Positions 46,028-56,790 of a stretch of 64,000 bases of DNA are shown here, piece by piece. Source of the DNA: Pseudoips prasinana (taxonomy: Eukaryota > Arthropoda > Insecta > Lepidoptera > Nolidae); the NCBI GenBank assembly GCA_951640165.1, contig OX621250.1, positions 806,001-870,000 of the forward strand. Reading direction: 5' to 3'. Position numbers and translations under genes: made by a program. The notes beneath the pieces are model-generated. The model was not told the DNA's origin and did no database searches. It worked only from the letters and a program-made list of their open reading frames with translations. Within the stretch, counting starts at the first letter, position 1, and the number at the start of each line of letters is the position of its first letter.

Positions 46028-46288
46028 TGACGATCACCGTAGCCTAGTTGATAGTGCTCCTGCCTACGAAGCTGGTGGTCCTGAGTTCGAATCCCGGTAA
46101 GTGCAAATATTTGTGTTATGAGTACGAATATTTGTTTCTGAGTCATGGATATTTTCTATGTATTTAAGTATTTATCTATCTATATAAGTATGTACATATA
46201 TCGTCGCCTGGTACCCATAGTACAAGCTATGCTTAGTTTGGGGTTAGGATGATCTGTGAAACATTGTGCCAAGATATTATTATTATTA
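46028..46288 (+). mobile_element. SINE family A, copy 3
   Basis: Complete copy of 3701-3948 with both boxes (AGCCTAGTTGATAG and GAGTTCGAATCCCGG), ending in a (TAT)n tail. Confidence 0.88.
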
Positions 46289-46615
46289 CAGTTTAAAAAC
46301 AGTAATTAAAGCAACATTTTTTTTGAATTAGTCCGTCTGTGCGGTCTGTTTCGTCACATATATTTTTAATATCCTTAAATAAATAATAAATATCAAGTTA
46401 CTAAGCTATTATTGTTACATTTAGCAAAAGTATATCAAATTAAAGAATTGAAAACAACGAGCAGTTGGCTAGCGCAAAAGGCTCTCAACCAGTAGTTTAA
46501 TTTAAGCGACTAATACCTGAGGGCACCCTTATGGGTACCCTTTTATAATAATAATATCCTGGGACATTATTAACACACGGCCACCTTATCCCATTCTAAG
46601 CAGAGCTTGTACTAT

Positions 46616-47292
46616 AATAATAATAATAATAATTAATATTTGCACAGACACAACCTCGTAGCCAGGATTATTCATCAACAACTTGCTCTGCGACATGGCC
46701 TTGTAGCTTCAGAGGTGCCTTATTACAGGTATGCACCTGCGCCAGTTCTGGATAATGGTACTATCACGTTATACTGGGATCGATCTATCATTACAGACAG
46801 GACTGTGATTGCCAACAAACCTGATATTGTAATGATAGATCGACAAAAACGCTGCACAGTGATGGTTGATGTTACCATCCCGCATGATGACAATCTTCTG
46901 AAGGCTGAAAAAGAAAAAGAAATTAAATATTTGGATCTTGCGCGGGAGATTGTCAGCATGTGGGATGTTGACTCAGCTATCATTGTACCGATAGTCGTTT
47001 CTGCTAATGGATTAATAGCAAAGAGCCTCGAAAAACACCTAAAGAGGCTGACGCTAGGCGGTTGGGTCAAGAACAAAATCCAAAAAGCGGTGCTTTTGGA
47101 CACGGCTCGCATTGTCAGGAGGTTCCTGTCTCTAGAGTCGTAACCTCCGGTAGCATAGAACCTGTTCCTGCTGCCGGTTGCAAATCCTATTTTTTATATT
47201 TTAAAATGTATATTTCTGTTTTTTATATATTTTAAAATGTATTTAATAAGAAATATATATGAATAAATGATAATAATAATAATAATTTATTA
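46616..47292 (+). mobile_element. 5'-truncated R2/R4-superfamily LINE, TAA-flanked
   Basis: The insertion begins with (ATA)n and ends with (ATA)n TTTATTA around one coding remnant (46640-47143) and a short 3' region. Known relatives such as Dong insert in TAA repeats. Here the target was a SINE without TAA, so the triplets probably came with the element. Confidence 0.65.
46640..47143 (+). pseudogene. C-terminal restriction-like endonuclease domain of an R2/R4-type LINE
   Basis: The frame has 167 codons and ends at TAA. The first codon in this frame may not be a true start, since the upstream reverse transcriptase is absent. NKPDIVMIDRQKRCTVMVDV and TIPHDDNLLKAEKEKEIKY fit the PD-(D/E)XK-like nuclease that follows RT in R2, R4 and Dong elements. 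IVPIVVSANGLIAKSLEKHL and KAVLLDTARIVRRFL are the usual closing motifs. The frame is undamaged, so insertion may be fairly recent. R4/Dong membership is inferred from the TAA context. Confidence 0.7.
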
Positions 47293-47481
47293 ACTATGGA
47301 AACCAGATAACTGATATACTACATATACTATTTTGCTTTTGTAAATCATACTTATATAGATATTTATACCCAGACTCAGGACAAACTGACATGTTCATGC
47401 ACACAAATATCTGTCTTGGGTGGAAATCGACCCCACGACCTCCGGCATGAAAAACAAGCATTTGCCAACCTCGCCAACATA

Positions 47482-47829
47482 TACTAATCTATTCTAGTTT
47501 ATATCTGTGAATTGTATGTTATTAAAACAAAATTAAATTAAATTATTTTTCATTTCATTATTGAATGGTGCCCGTTACCAAAAATAGCGCTAAATTTATA
47601 AAAATAATATTGTTTTTATCCGACATCAATTTGTAAACTCTATCTATTGTATTCGATAAAATACAATTTGTAAGGAACCATTTGCTCAAATTGTTTTCTA
47701 ATCGGACAATATTTGAGAATTTTATAGGAAAAGTGGTTTTATTATAACATGAAACAGTGATTTTCTTAAATCTATTAGTATATTATTCTCTTTTGTTTTA
47801 CTTCTTTTGACGGCTCTTGTCGGTATAGC
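47482..47829. other. no recognisable feature
   Basis: AT-rich flank of the large DNA transposon. Nothing recognised. Confidence 0.4.
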
Positions 47830-47833
47830 ACTT

Positions 47834-47870
47834 CTGCCGTACATTGTTTAAAATACGGTTAAACCCATAA
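47834..47870. repeat. left terminal inverted repeat of the Sola-like element
   Basis: Matches the complement of 56791-56827 at 29 of 37 ungapped positions. Preceded by ACTT. Confidence 0.8.
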
Positions 47871-49013
47871 AGTAGTTTCAGAGATATCGGACAAAAACCT
47901 GCGAAATGATGTCTCTTCCAAACGAATAAAGATATAAAAATCTTTCTAAGAGACAAATGTCACTGGTTTATCAACGATTTTTTTTTGGGGTATGAAAACT
48001 GAAAACATCTTTCAGTCTTACAAATAAAACAGATATTTGTAATTAAGCTTAGCATTTCTTCCCAGTTTAGTAATTAAATACTGCATAATAATAGGGCTAA
48101 CCCTACTCTAACGGTATTATAACGTAGTAATTGCTTTAGAATTGTACTACTAAAAATTTTATTTAAAGTTATCAAAAAATACGTCATTACAATACGGCTA
48201 AGCTGCATAACTATGATATAATCAAGTAATGACTGTAAAATTAAGGTTTAGCCCCTTGGTTTATAAACAAGTTAAGGCACTTAGTGATCATTATAATCAA
48301 GTAATTGTGTAATAATATATTAAGCGGCGTTAAGTTAAACGGTATTGCTTACTTAAAACAAGGCTACTCATACTTCGCTCGCGGTTAGCCGTTTTATAGA
48401 TAAGCAATGACTTACAATTATTCGAGAAAAAAAAAGAAAACAAGCAAGCAAATTAAACAAATTATTTATTAATCATTTATTTCAAACAATTTTAAATGGT
48501 TATCAATAACATTCATAACTAATTAAACAACATAAATAAAACAACATTCATAATTAAATCACAATATTATCTTAATATCAAAACATTCTCTAACTTAAAA
48601 CCCTGGAGTGAAAAGTGTCTTAAGATAATAAAAAAATATAACCATCTATCTCACTAGCTGCAGTTGTCATAAAACAACCTGCTATAACAATTTTCTTCAG
48701 TCTTAAGACTATTATATAGCTTTCTAAATTTTACAATATAATCAGTCTTTAACTAAAAAATTATCACAATCATGTAATCAACTGAGTCCTCTATATAGAA
48801 TTAAATCTAATAGGGGTCCCTATTAGGTTTAATATGTAATATAATTAATAATTAGTAATAAATATATAATTATTAATAATAAAGACTAAATAATTTAATA
48901 TATAATATAATTATTTAGTCTTATGGCACTAAGTAATATATACATTTAAGTAGTTATATTAAAATAAAAAAAGAATTGTAGGTACTTGGGTATTTAAAAG
49001 GGCTTTCTTAGGT
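47871..49013. other. 3' region of the transposase gene and subterminal DNA
   Basis: Non-coding. It holds two AT-rich palindromes (48806-48832, centred on GGGGTCCC, and 48884-48920, GACTAAATAATTT...). Inverted AATAAA signals near 48464-48483 would put the poly(A) site about 540 bases past the stop codon. Confidence 0.5.
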
Positions 49014-52000
49014 TTAGGTAGTCCTCCTTGAATTTTTGGTCGTTTCTGTGTTATTGTTTGTAGGCAATCCATTCCAAAATACCATTTTATGTTTTGGAAT
49101 GATAGGCGACAATTTAGTTATTAAGTTAGATTTACGTTCCTCATCAATGCCTTTCGGCTGTGTCCGGAAGCTTATGTTGGTACGTGGATTTCTTAAGTAC
49201 TTGTCATTTAAAAATTTAAAACTTGAGTATTCATCACTAAAATCATTTTTATACAACATGTCATAACTTGACCTCTTAAACGAGACTTGTGTTATATTTT
49301 CCAGATAGACTCTAGGGCATGCTTGCTGAATTCGCCGCTCAGAGACATTATTGGGTAAATTGAGAAATTCATTTGCTTGTAGCGCTTTGACAGTTACTCT
49401 GCCATTGTTTGCAGAGGCTACAGCTTCCTCAAAATCTGAAAAGTCATATATTTTACCCTTCTTTTTCATTGCAAGTTCCACTTGATGGTGGAACTGGTCG
49501 CAGCTCATGAAGGTGTGGCCGGGTTCGAAGTAGTGTAAAGTTATTGTTTCTGTACTTATAACGTCACTGTTTACTAGGTCGACTAACATGGAATAAAACA
49601 GCCAATTCTTGTTCTGTGATGTACAATTATCTAACCAGATATTAACATTCTGAACGTCTCGATGACGAAGGAAAAAACTGTAGTACGCGCTCATAATATC
49701 CTCTTGTTTTCTACCGGCTATTCCGTCGTGCCAAATTGCAGCAAGAGGTTTCGATTCCTTTGATATTTTTCCAACCGGTGCAAAGGATTGGTTAAAGAGC
49801 GTCAAACGGGGACAAAATATAACCGCTTTGAACATCTCCATTCTAGGCAGCATGATAACTTTTTCTAGATCGCCGCTAAAATAAATACTATTTTCGTTTT
49901 GCTTTATAGCTTTGTGAGCATCATAAAGGGCTCTAGCTTTTTTGTATCGATCATGATGCTTAGCCCAAGCCAAGCAAGTGTCACAATCAGGAAAACATTG
50001 CTTACGAACATCATGGCTTGTTTCTTTAGTGTGATGTTTGTATGATTCGCACTGTTCGCACTCCTCATTCCCGAGCCGAGTGAAAGATATATTCATTGAT
50101 TTTAAGTGAGATCGATATAAGTCATAACTGAGTTTTGACTCGGGATTTTTTGAACAAAAGTCTTTATACATAAAATTTATATTAATGTCATTGGGCAAAT
50201 AACGCCGATTTGGTGCGTGCTCTCTACGGTAATGAGGAGCGCTGGGATTGAATGATTCAACATGTTGGTTGAGTAAATCACGATTAAACGCCGGTTTCTT
50301 GGTATGTTTACCACGTTTATCTGTATCTTTTTCAGTATCGAGACAGGTGGTAAGTATAAGATCATTGTTTATATTGAAACCTAAAGTTGTTAAAAAAAAA
50401 AATTTACATACTTGTCTTACGGTTCCGTCATTTTTCTGCAGCGTAAAAGTTCTTTTGGGGTTTCTTTTAGGGTCAGATGTGTACTTACGCTTGGGAATGG
50501 CTACAATATAGTTTGACCTTATAAACATTCTCATTTCCCCGCGTTGCAGACTCCAATATGTTTTATTTATATTCTCACGTTCAGATTCATCAAATACAGA
50601 ACTATATTTTTTTATACATTTCTCGTCACATCCAGGTTTTACAGTATATTTCAAAAGTTTTTGTTTTTTTCTTTGGATTTCTCGCTGTTTCACACTGCTA
50701 TTGTACTTTTTTCGTTTCCGCGCTGTTGAACCTTCTTCACCTTCATTATCACTGGTGACTGGGTTGTCAAATGGTGGCATTGATATAATAACAGCAGCAT
50801 CAGTCGACGCTCGTCTCTTTTTGAAAACAGGATCGTGAACAGCAGCTCTTTCGCCATTGTTAAATGAGTGACGTCGAGATATAACTTTATTGGGAAAGGA
50901 AGGCACACATTTTTCTTTCTCTGCTTTCAAATTCAAATTCAAATAGTTTATTGTGGATCATAGGTTCATAGGATGTTGTGTTAAATACAGGTGTCTGCTA
51001 TGTCCCGCCATTGAGGCATACAAAATTCATGACTTAAAGTTCGGTAGGAAATGCAATATTAAAAAGTTATTTATAAATTTAGATTAAATAACAATAATAT
51101 TAAATACAATACATCAAATTTGCCATGCAATATATTATGATTAAATTAGCAAAAATAGTAAAATGTTTATGTCAGATTAACAAATTATTTATACAATGGA
51201 TGTCAAATTCAAATTGTGGATTATAGGTTCATAAGATGTTGTGCTAAATACAGGTAAGTCTGCTATGACTCGCCATTGAGGCCTACAAAATTCATGTCAC
51301 AGGTTCGGTAAATATATAGTTAAATTAAAATTACAATACATCCACTTGTCGTATAATATGCATTATGATTAACCTACCTAGTACACAAATTAAGTCCAAA
51401 TTAATAAATTATTCATTTAATGGATTTGCTTCAATGTTTTGTCATCTAGAAATTCTCTTATGGAGTAATAACATTTATTTACCAATAATTCGACTAGATT
51501 TTTTTTGAAGGTATTTATATCGCTCATAGTTCTAAGAAAAGGTGGCAGATGATTAAATATATGTGGGCCCATACAAAAGATGCTTTGGTGCAAAAGCTTT
51601 GTTTTACTGGCTACGGTGCGCAGCTTGTCTTTGTGTCTGGCCCTAGTGCAAAAGTCAAACAAGTTTGGATTCGATTTAATGAACATTACAGTTTCATAAA
51701 TGTATAAACAAGGAAGAGTTAATATTTTTAAATTCATGAAGTGTGGTCTGCACGAGTCCTCTTGGTGTAAATTGCACATCGATCTAATACACCGTTTTTG
51801 CGCTCTAAAAGCACGCTCTTTTTCTACAGAGTTGCCCCAGAATATGATGCCGTAGCGTATAATTGAAGCGACATAACCATGATAGGCAGTTAGTAGTGTA
51901 GACTGACTGACAGTGTTCCTTAGTCTGTAAAGAGCATAAGAGCTCTGACTAAGCCTTTTGCAGACATGTTCAATATGTGACTTCCAATTTACTTTGCAGT

Positions 52001-55000
52001 CAATATAGAGGCCCAGAAATTTGGTTACATCAATTTCTTCTATACTGGTTTGAGAGTAAGATATATTTAGTTTGGCATCTGGTTGTACTCGCTGTTTAAA
52101 ATTCATGATTTTTGATTTTTCTAGGTTTATTTTTAGGTCATTTTTATCAAGCCATTTTATTATTGTTGTTAGGGTGTTATTTATGTCAAGTTTTAGATCA
52201 GTTGTGTCATTTCCGGTAAATAATATAGTACTATCGTCAGCAAATAAGGTCATATGGTGCATTGTAAGTGTTGACATGTCATTTATATAAATTAGAAAAA
52301 GTGGTGGGCCTAGGATGCTGCCCTGAGGGACACCGGATAGGATATTTCTAACCTCAGAGACAGTGGTTTCTTCAGTTCTGGTAGTTAGGGAGATTCTTTT
52401 TAATTCTACCATCTGTTTTCTGTCACTTAGATACGATTCAATTAGTTTGTATACGTTACCTCTTACGCCAAATGCATACAATTTATTCAAGAGTATTTTA
52501 TGGCTGACTCGGTCGAATGCTTTTGACATATCCATGTACAGAGCTATGGCTGGTGACCTAGTGTCCATATTTAAAAGGACTTTGTGCAGAAAGTTATAGA
52601 TTGCTGTATTAACGGATTTATTCTTCCTAAAACCATATTGGCATGGGGTAAATGTGTTGTTACTTTCAAGAAATGGGTAGAGGCAGTTATATATGCTCTT
52701 TTCAAGTATTTTAGAGAAAATGGTTATTAAAGCAATTGGCCTGTAGTTACTGATAGAAAATTTGTCATCTTTTTTATGAACTGGTTTTACCACTGTCAGT
52801 TTCAATTTCTCCGGAAATGTACCGTGTTCTATGCACAAGTTAATAATGTGACTTAAAGGAGCAGCAATTAAAGTTGCTACATCCTTAACGATCTTTGTAG
52901 TAATACCGTCATAACCTGCGCTATTCGTATTCCGTAGAGTAGTTATAATTTTAAGAATATCTGGAGGAATTGTTGGGGGCATGAATATTGATTTAGTGTT
53001 AAATGTCAAGTTAGAAGAGTATGATGGTGCTGAGTCAGAGAGAATATTATTATTGCTATTTTTAACAATGTCAGCAAAATAGTCATTAAAGGTATTGGCC
53101 ATAGTCTTAGGATCAGTAAGTACTTCGTCATTGATTATTAGTTTCTCAATGCCGTCCTTAGGATAGTTGTATTTAGTCTCATTAATTACTTTCCACGTTG
53201 CTTTGGATTTATTAAAAGCCGTATTTATAAAGTAATTGTTCTGAGACTTTTTTGTTAGCGAGATTATAGTTTTGTATTTTTTTGAGTAAGCTTTAAACTT
53301 CATTTTATTGTCTTTGTTTGAGTTTTTTCTATACTTCCAGAGAAGTTCGCGTTTACGTTTACTACACATTTTTATTCCTTTTGACAACCATTTAGGTCTC
53401 GAAATATTATTAATACGAATTTTCTTTATAGGAAAACATAAGTCATAGATCAAGCTGAATATATCATGAAATGAATTGTAGGCACTGTTAGGGTCTGTAG
53501 ACTCATAAACACTATGATACGAGATTTGCCTTAAATATTTAACAAATACACATCTATTTTCTTTAGTGAAACTACGTTTATATACATACCAATATTCAAT
53601 TGGACTACATTTTTTTACCGGACACTTCATTATTTGTGCTGTGTGGTCGGAGAGCGCAAAATCTCTGATTTCACCTTTGCAGCCCCTAATGTTATGGGCT
53701 ATGTTATCAATACAAGTATTCCTGGCGCTTCGTGTTACTTGATTAAACTGAAGGGTTACATTAAAGCTTAACAGTAGCTCAACAAATTCACTAGATGTCT
53801 TTGAGTTGTTCATAATATCTATGTTGAAGTCTCCACAAATAATTATTTTTTTACTTTTACATAGTTTAACCAATATTTTACTTAAAATTAAAAAGAAAGA
53901 ATTTGTTGATCCAATTGTTTTGTTCGGCGGTCTGTAAATACATAAAATATATATTTTGTGGTCTATTAATTCAATAGCAGAGCATTCAATAATATTTACA
54001 ATAGACATTTTGTTGATATCATCGAGAGTTTTAAATCGCAGTCCATTCTTAATTAAAATACATGAGCCTCCATGTCTACCACCCCTCATGAAATATGATC
54101 CCAAAAGAAAGTTCGTTATCCGTAAGTAATCCTCGTCACCCTTCCTCATGTTATGTTCCGTAATGCACAATATATCAACCTTCATACCTTCTGTCGCTAA
54201 TTCGTCTAAGCACACTGATAGCATATCCGATTTATTAATCAAACCATTAATGTTTTGATGCAAGATAGTTAAACAATTATTTACGAAAAAAATCACAGCC
54301 TAAATCTTTGTTTGTTTGTCTTACAGAGTTTGAGTTACTTATTTCATATGATACAGAGTTGTCATTTAGTGTTTTGGAGGCATTGTATTGTATTATACTT
54401 TCAATTTGTGCTTCAATGTCCCTGAAAATTGTATACATGCCTAAGTCATTGATAGAGCCCGTTGTTTTTGAAAACATTGAGTGGTCATACGTTAAGCGCT
54501 TGTTTGAGTCAAGAGTATAGCAATGTTCATGAGTCATGACATCCAGATACAGGAGGTTGTTGAAATTTTCGATCCTCCAATTAAACATATTAGCATAACT
54601 TTTGCACTTAAACGTAGGGACGCATAAAATAACATTTGTGTGTTGCACTTTTTTCAGTGATTCTCTTATCGCTAATATCATGTTGATGGAGTCATTTGTT
54701 GAGTTGAAGTCTACCTCGCCGATTAAGACTATACAGAAGTCTTCCATTGTAAAGTTTTGTAATTTAAGTTCAATTCCATTCATAATTTCTTTAATTCCGC
54801 AATTTGTCTTTAAGTAATGACATATTTGCGTGTTAGGGCCTAAGGTGTTGTCAGCAATTGTAAGGATTCTGTTAGTGTTATTCGCACTCAATATGCAGAT
54901 TTTCCGAGATAAGGCCTTTTTTTCGGTCAGTATATTATTGTTGTTAGATGTGGAGGAGCTCGCCAGTTTTGATACATTCAGTAGATCACTTTTTCGTTCC

Positions 55001-56170
55001 TGAGCGGGTTCTTTCAATCTAGTTTCTGGTTCTGGTTTCTGAGGAACTGTTTGCGTCTCCTTATTCTGAAAGATGGCAGAGTTCTCAGGGAAGATATTTG
55101 ATGTTTGTGTCTCCCTATTCTTGAGAAAGGGAGGGGCCCCATGGTAGTTATCTTGTGTTTTACATATTATTCCGGTACTGGTTGTGCATCCTGGGGTGGA
55201 TATTTGCAGCAAAGTTTTTGGCTTTGCTTTAGAGCTTCTCTTACCTTTTCTTTGAGATATGCATTTTATTTGGGACTTATGAGCAAGTGTTTTTTTAATA
55301 TTCCTGTCCGTATCACTCTCTTCACTTGAATCGACGTAATTAGATGTAACCTCGTAGTCCTTGTCCTTAACCGAATCATCCGAATCAAAGTCACAGAAGA
55401 TTGGAGACAGAGAATGTAAAGATGGCGGTATAGTTTCATCGCAGTACAGGAAACTGGAATCCGAAACTTTTGATGTACCAGGTTGAGGATTTGCATATAA
55501 ATCGATGCCATTATTAGCTGAAGGACTAGAAGGATCACTTTCATTTAATGAATTTGGCATGCTTGTTAAGCCAATGATTTGTTCTTGAATACGTAATTTG
55601 GGTGGTTCGACAGGTACGACCTCTCTATTCACAATGCTCATCATGTTCTGAATTCTTTGTGGAACCCCGGAGCGTCTACAATAATGACAGACACAATTAG
55701 TTAAATACCTAATTTAAAAAAAAAATTAATTTAAAAAAAACTTATAGGTAGGTACTTTATTATTCTATATCCTCGTCGTCAACGCAATAATGCGTAAGAA
55801 TAGGAAAGAAGGTAAAAAGCAAAAAAGCGCGCGAAAGCCCATGTCCGATAGGTATTCGTTTCAAACATACCGCCCCAACGCGCTGCACCTACTCATCGTT
55901 GACCCTGACTCGAGATGCGTGTGATTTCATAGCGGCTTCAGAACGATAAGAAAAAGGATTATTTCGTTCCAATCAAATATTTATAAGCTAAAGGTTATAT
56001 ACCTGTCACCTACCACTACGTAATTGAATGAATGTAATACTTATTTTAAGAAAATATTATAAATATCGATTATCTACATACTAATTACATAGGTTATTAA
56101 ATTCACTGATGCATCTATTCTACTTAGTGAAATTATAAAAACCTTACCTTGAGTACGTATGACGCGACAT
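49014..56170 (-). CDS. predicted three-exon DDD transposase of the Sola-like element
   Basis: Exon 1 is 56148-56170 (ATG at 56168-56170, donor GTAAGG), exon 2 is 55245-55675 (acceptor ATTGTAG, donor GGTAAGAG), and exon 3 is 50920-49014 (acceptor AAAGCAG, stop TAA). Both junctions keep phase and the sum is 2361 bases, or 786 residues. The long frame of exon 3 has no ATG at its start; its first codon is TTG from a LINE tail. Residues 1-150 are acidic and Ser-rich. A basic region (ARKRKKY) precedes TVKPGCDEKC. Zinc-binding-like Cys sit near 439/442 and 460/464/467. Candidate catalytic Asp are 502 (YFSGDLEKVIMLP), 582 (WLDNCTSQNKNW) and 626 (GHTFMSCDQFHHQVE). This D, DNC-QNKN, GH-D pattern occurs in an insect protein family called DUF7869-like (from memory). 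Function as transposase is inferred from the bounded element. Splice sites are read by eye. No internal stop breaks the model. Confidence 0.7.
50924..51200 (-). mobile_element. 5'-truncated CR1/Jockey-type LINE 3' end
   Basis: On the minus strand it starts at CCATTG, exactly where the neighbouring LINE has its ORF2 stop. It runs through a 3' region similar to 51201-51417 (about four-fifths identical by eye) and ends in three TTTGAA-like repeats just before the exon 3 acceptor. Confidence 0.75.
51417..54296 (-). CDS. LINE ORF2: endonuclease and reverse transcriptase, intact
   Basis: 959 codons without a stop. The N-terminal apurinic-type endonuclease shows LHQNING (residue 15), ITEH (47), CGDFNID (about 156) and SDHT (about 217). 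The RT domain shows NYRPIAL, YMDMSKAFDRV, GVPQGSILGPPLF and the catalytic FADD at 685-688. A roughly 200-residue C-terminal part follows. This is a one-protein machine for nicking target DNA and copying RNA onto it. The first codon is GTG, with TAG two codons upstream, and the first in-frame ATG lies beyond the QNING motif. It overlaps ORF1 by 20 bases in another frame. There is no RNase H. CR1-group placement is from texture and the TTTGAA tail. Confidence 0.9.
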   Translation of the reverse strand: MIFFVNNCLTILHQNINGLINKSDMLSVCLDELATEGMKVDILCITEHNMRKGDEDYLRITNFLLGSYFMRGGRHGGSCILIKNGLRFKTLDDINKMSIVNIIECSAIELIDHKIYILCIYRPPNKTIGSTNSFFLILSKILVKLCKSKKIIICGDFNIDIMNNSKTSSEFVELLLSFNVTLQFNQVTRSARNTCIDNIAHNIRGCKGEIRDFALSDHTAQIMKCPVKKCSPIEYWYVYKRSFTKENRCVFVKYLRQISYHSVYESTDPNSAYNSFHDIFSLIYDLCFPIKKIRINNISRPKWLSKGIKMCSKRKRELLWKYRKNSNKDNKMKFKAYSKKYKTIISLTKKSQNNYFINTAFNKSKATWKVINETKYNYPKDGIEKLIINDEVLTDPKTMANTFNDYFADIVKNSNNNILSDSAPSYSSNLTFNTKSIFMPPTIPPDILKIITTLRNTNSAGYDGITTKIVKDVATLIAAPLSHIINLCIEHGTFPEKLKLTVVKPVHKKDDKFSISNYRPIALITIFSKILEKSIYNCLYPFLESNNTFTPCQYGFRKNKSVNTAIYNFLHKVLLNMDTRSPAIALYMDMSKAFDRVSHKILLNKLYAFGVRGNVYKLIESYLSDRKQMVELKRISLTTRTEETTVSEVRNILSGVPQGSILGPPLFLIYINDMSTLTMHHMTLFADDSTILFTGNDTTDLKLDINNTLTTIIKWLDKNDLKINLEKSKIMNFKQRVQPDAKLNISYSQTSIEEIDVTKFLGLYIDCKVNWKSHIEHVCKRLSQSSYALYRLRNTVSQSTLLTAYHGYVASIIRYGIIFWGNSVEKERAFRAQKRCIRSMCNLHQEDSCRPHFMNLKILTLPCLYIYETVMFIKSNPNLFDFCTRARHKDKLRTVASKTKLLHQSIFCMGPHIFNHLPPFLRTMSDINTFKKNLVELLVNKCYYSIREFLDDKTLKQIH
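54277..55244 (-). CDS. LINE ORF1, C-terminal part, fused in frame to transposase exon 2
   Basis: The full open frame runs 55644-54277 (455 codons), but residues 1-133 are exon 2 of the transposase gene. The LINE part is rich in Ser, Pro and Asn with two ETQT repeats (RETQTSN, KETQTV). It then carries a domain from about residue 248 (RKICILSANNTNRILTIADN, LIGEVDFN) that resembles the SGNH-esterase-like domain of CR1 ORF1 proteins. No ATG occurs between the junction and this domain, so the LINE is probably 5'-truncated inside ORF1. It ends CDFFRK at a T7 run, overlapping ORF2. Confidence 0.6.
55676..56147 (-). other. intron 1 of the Sola-like transposase gene
   Basis: 472 bp between donor GTAAGG and acceptor TCATTATTGTAG. 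AT-rich with a GC-rich middle (about 55825-55920). No repeat was recognised. Confidence 0.6.
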
Positions 56171-56290
56171 GGTAAAACATTTATGGCGCGCCGCCGCTCC
56201 GCTCCACACACACACGAGCGCTCCCCGTCGTCGCTGGTAGCGAAATGGCCGAGGAAACCGGGAACGCGGGGGACCGCGGTTCAAAAATGT
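56171..56290 (-). promoter_or_regulatory. probable promoter and 5' leader of the transposase gene
   Basis: A short GC-rich, CpG-containing stretch (GCGCGCCGCCGCTCCGCTCC) with a CA run lies directly upstream of the start codon. An out-of-frame ATG ten bases before the chosen one could act as a small upstream frame. No TATA box is evident. Confidence 0.4.
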
Positions 56291-56790
56291 TTCTGGGTTT
56301 AACTAGATTTTAATCTAGCATATCTGTATAATCGTATTTTAGTAAAGAATTTTACACTTTAATCCATCGATAAACTTTATTGAAAAAAGGCTAAATGCCT
56401 ATAACTATAATGTAATGTATTATTCTATAGTAACTTTATTATAACATAGTTTTTGTTCTCAGACACACCTGTAAGTACTTGATTATAACACGGTTATGGT
56501 CGTATAGCTTAATTTAAGTGCAGCATTGTGTGATAACTGTATTATAATAAATTAATATCGCTTGGAACGATCCGTGATAATAACGTTACCATCCTTTTGC
56601 CGTGTTATAACATAAATTTGAGGAATAGCTGTTAAATAATAAAGTAAACTGTAAAAAATATGTTACTTAACGGTTCACACCCGCTCTATATCTCGGAAAG
56701 TAAAAGTCACAAGTACAGTAATGGGACCCAGCACAAAAGATAGAGAATTTTTCAAAACGTAATGTGTGATTCAAAACTAAAAAATGGCAG

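Larger units (their letters stand above)
46543..47481 (-). mobile_element. SINE family B, copy 9, split by an R2/R4-type LINE
   Basis: The family B 3' part (46543-46615) and the rest (47293-47481) are separated by 677 bp (46616-47292). ACTAT is present on both sides (46611-46615 and 47293-47297), consistent with a short target duplication. Confidence 0.8.
51201..55244 (-). mobile_element. CR1/Jockey-superfamily LINE inside intron 2
   Basis: Contains an intact ORF2, most of an ORF1, and a 3' region ending in TTTGAATTTGA. The 5' limit is not certain. It lies between the exon 2 donor (55244) and about 55080, because the exon 2 frame flows into ORF1 without a break. No clear target duplication was found. 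Confidence 0.8.

Noticed and set aside
46723..47112. Minus-strand 129-codon frame
   Set aside because: Antisense shadow of the R2/R4-type endonuclease frame.
50921..50942. Start codon of the 642-codon frame at its N-terminus
   Set aside because: The codon is TTG inside the TTTGAA tail of a LINE. An in-phase splice acceptor sits at 50921-50922.
50921..55244. LINE insertion directly into a transposase exon with an 8-bp AAAGAAAA duplication
   Set aside because: AAAGAAAA occurs on both sides, but closing the gap there joins the two coding parts out of frame, while the GT-AG splice joins them in frame. Not fully excluded.
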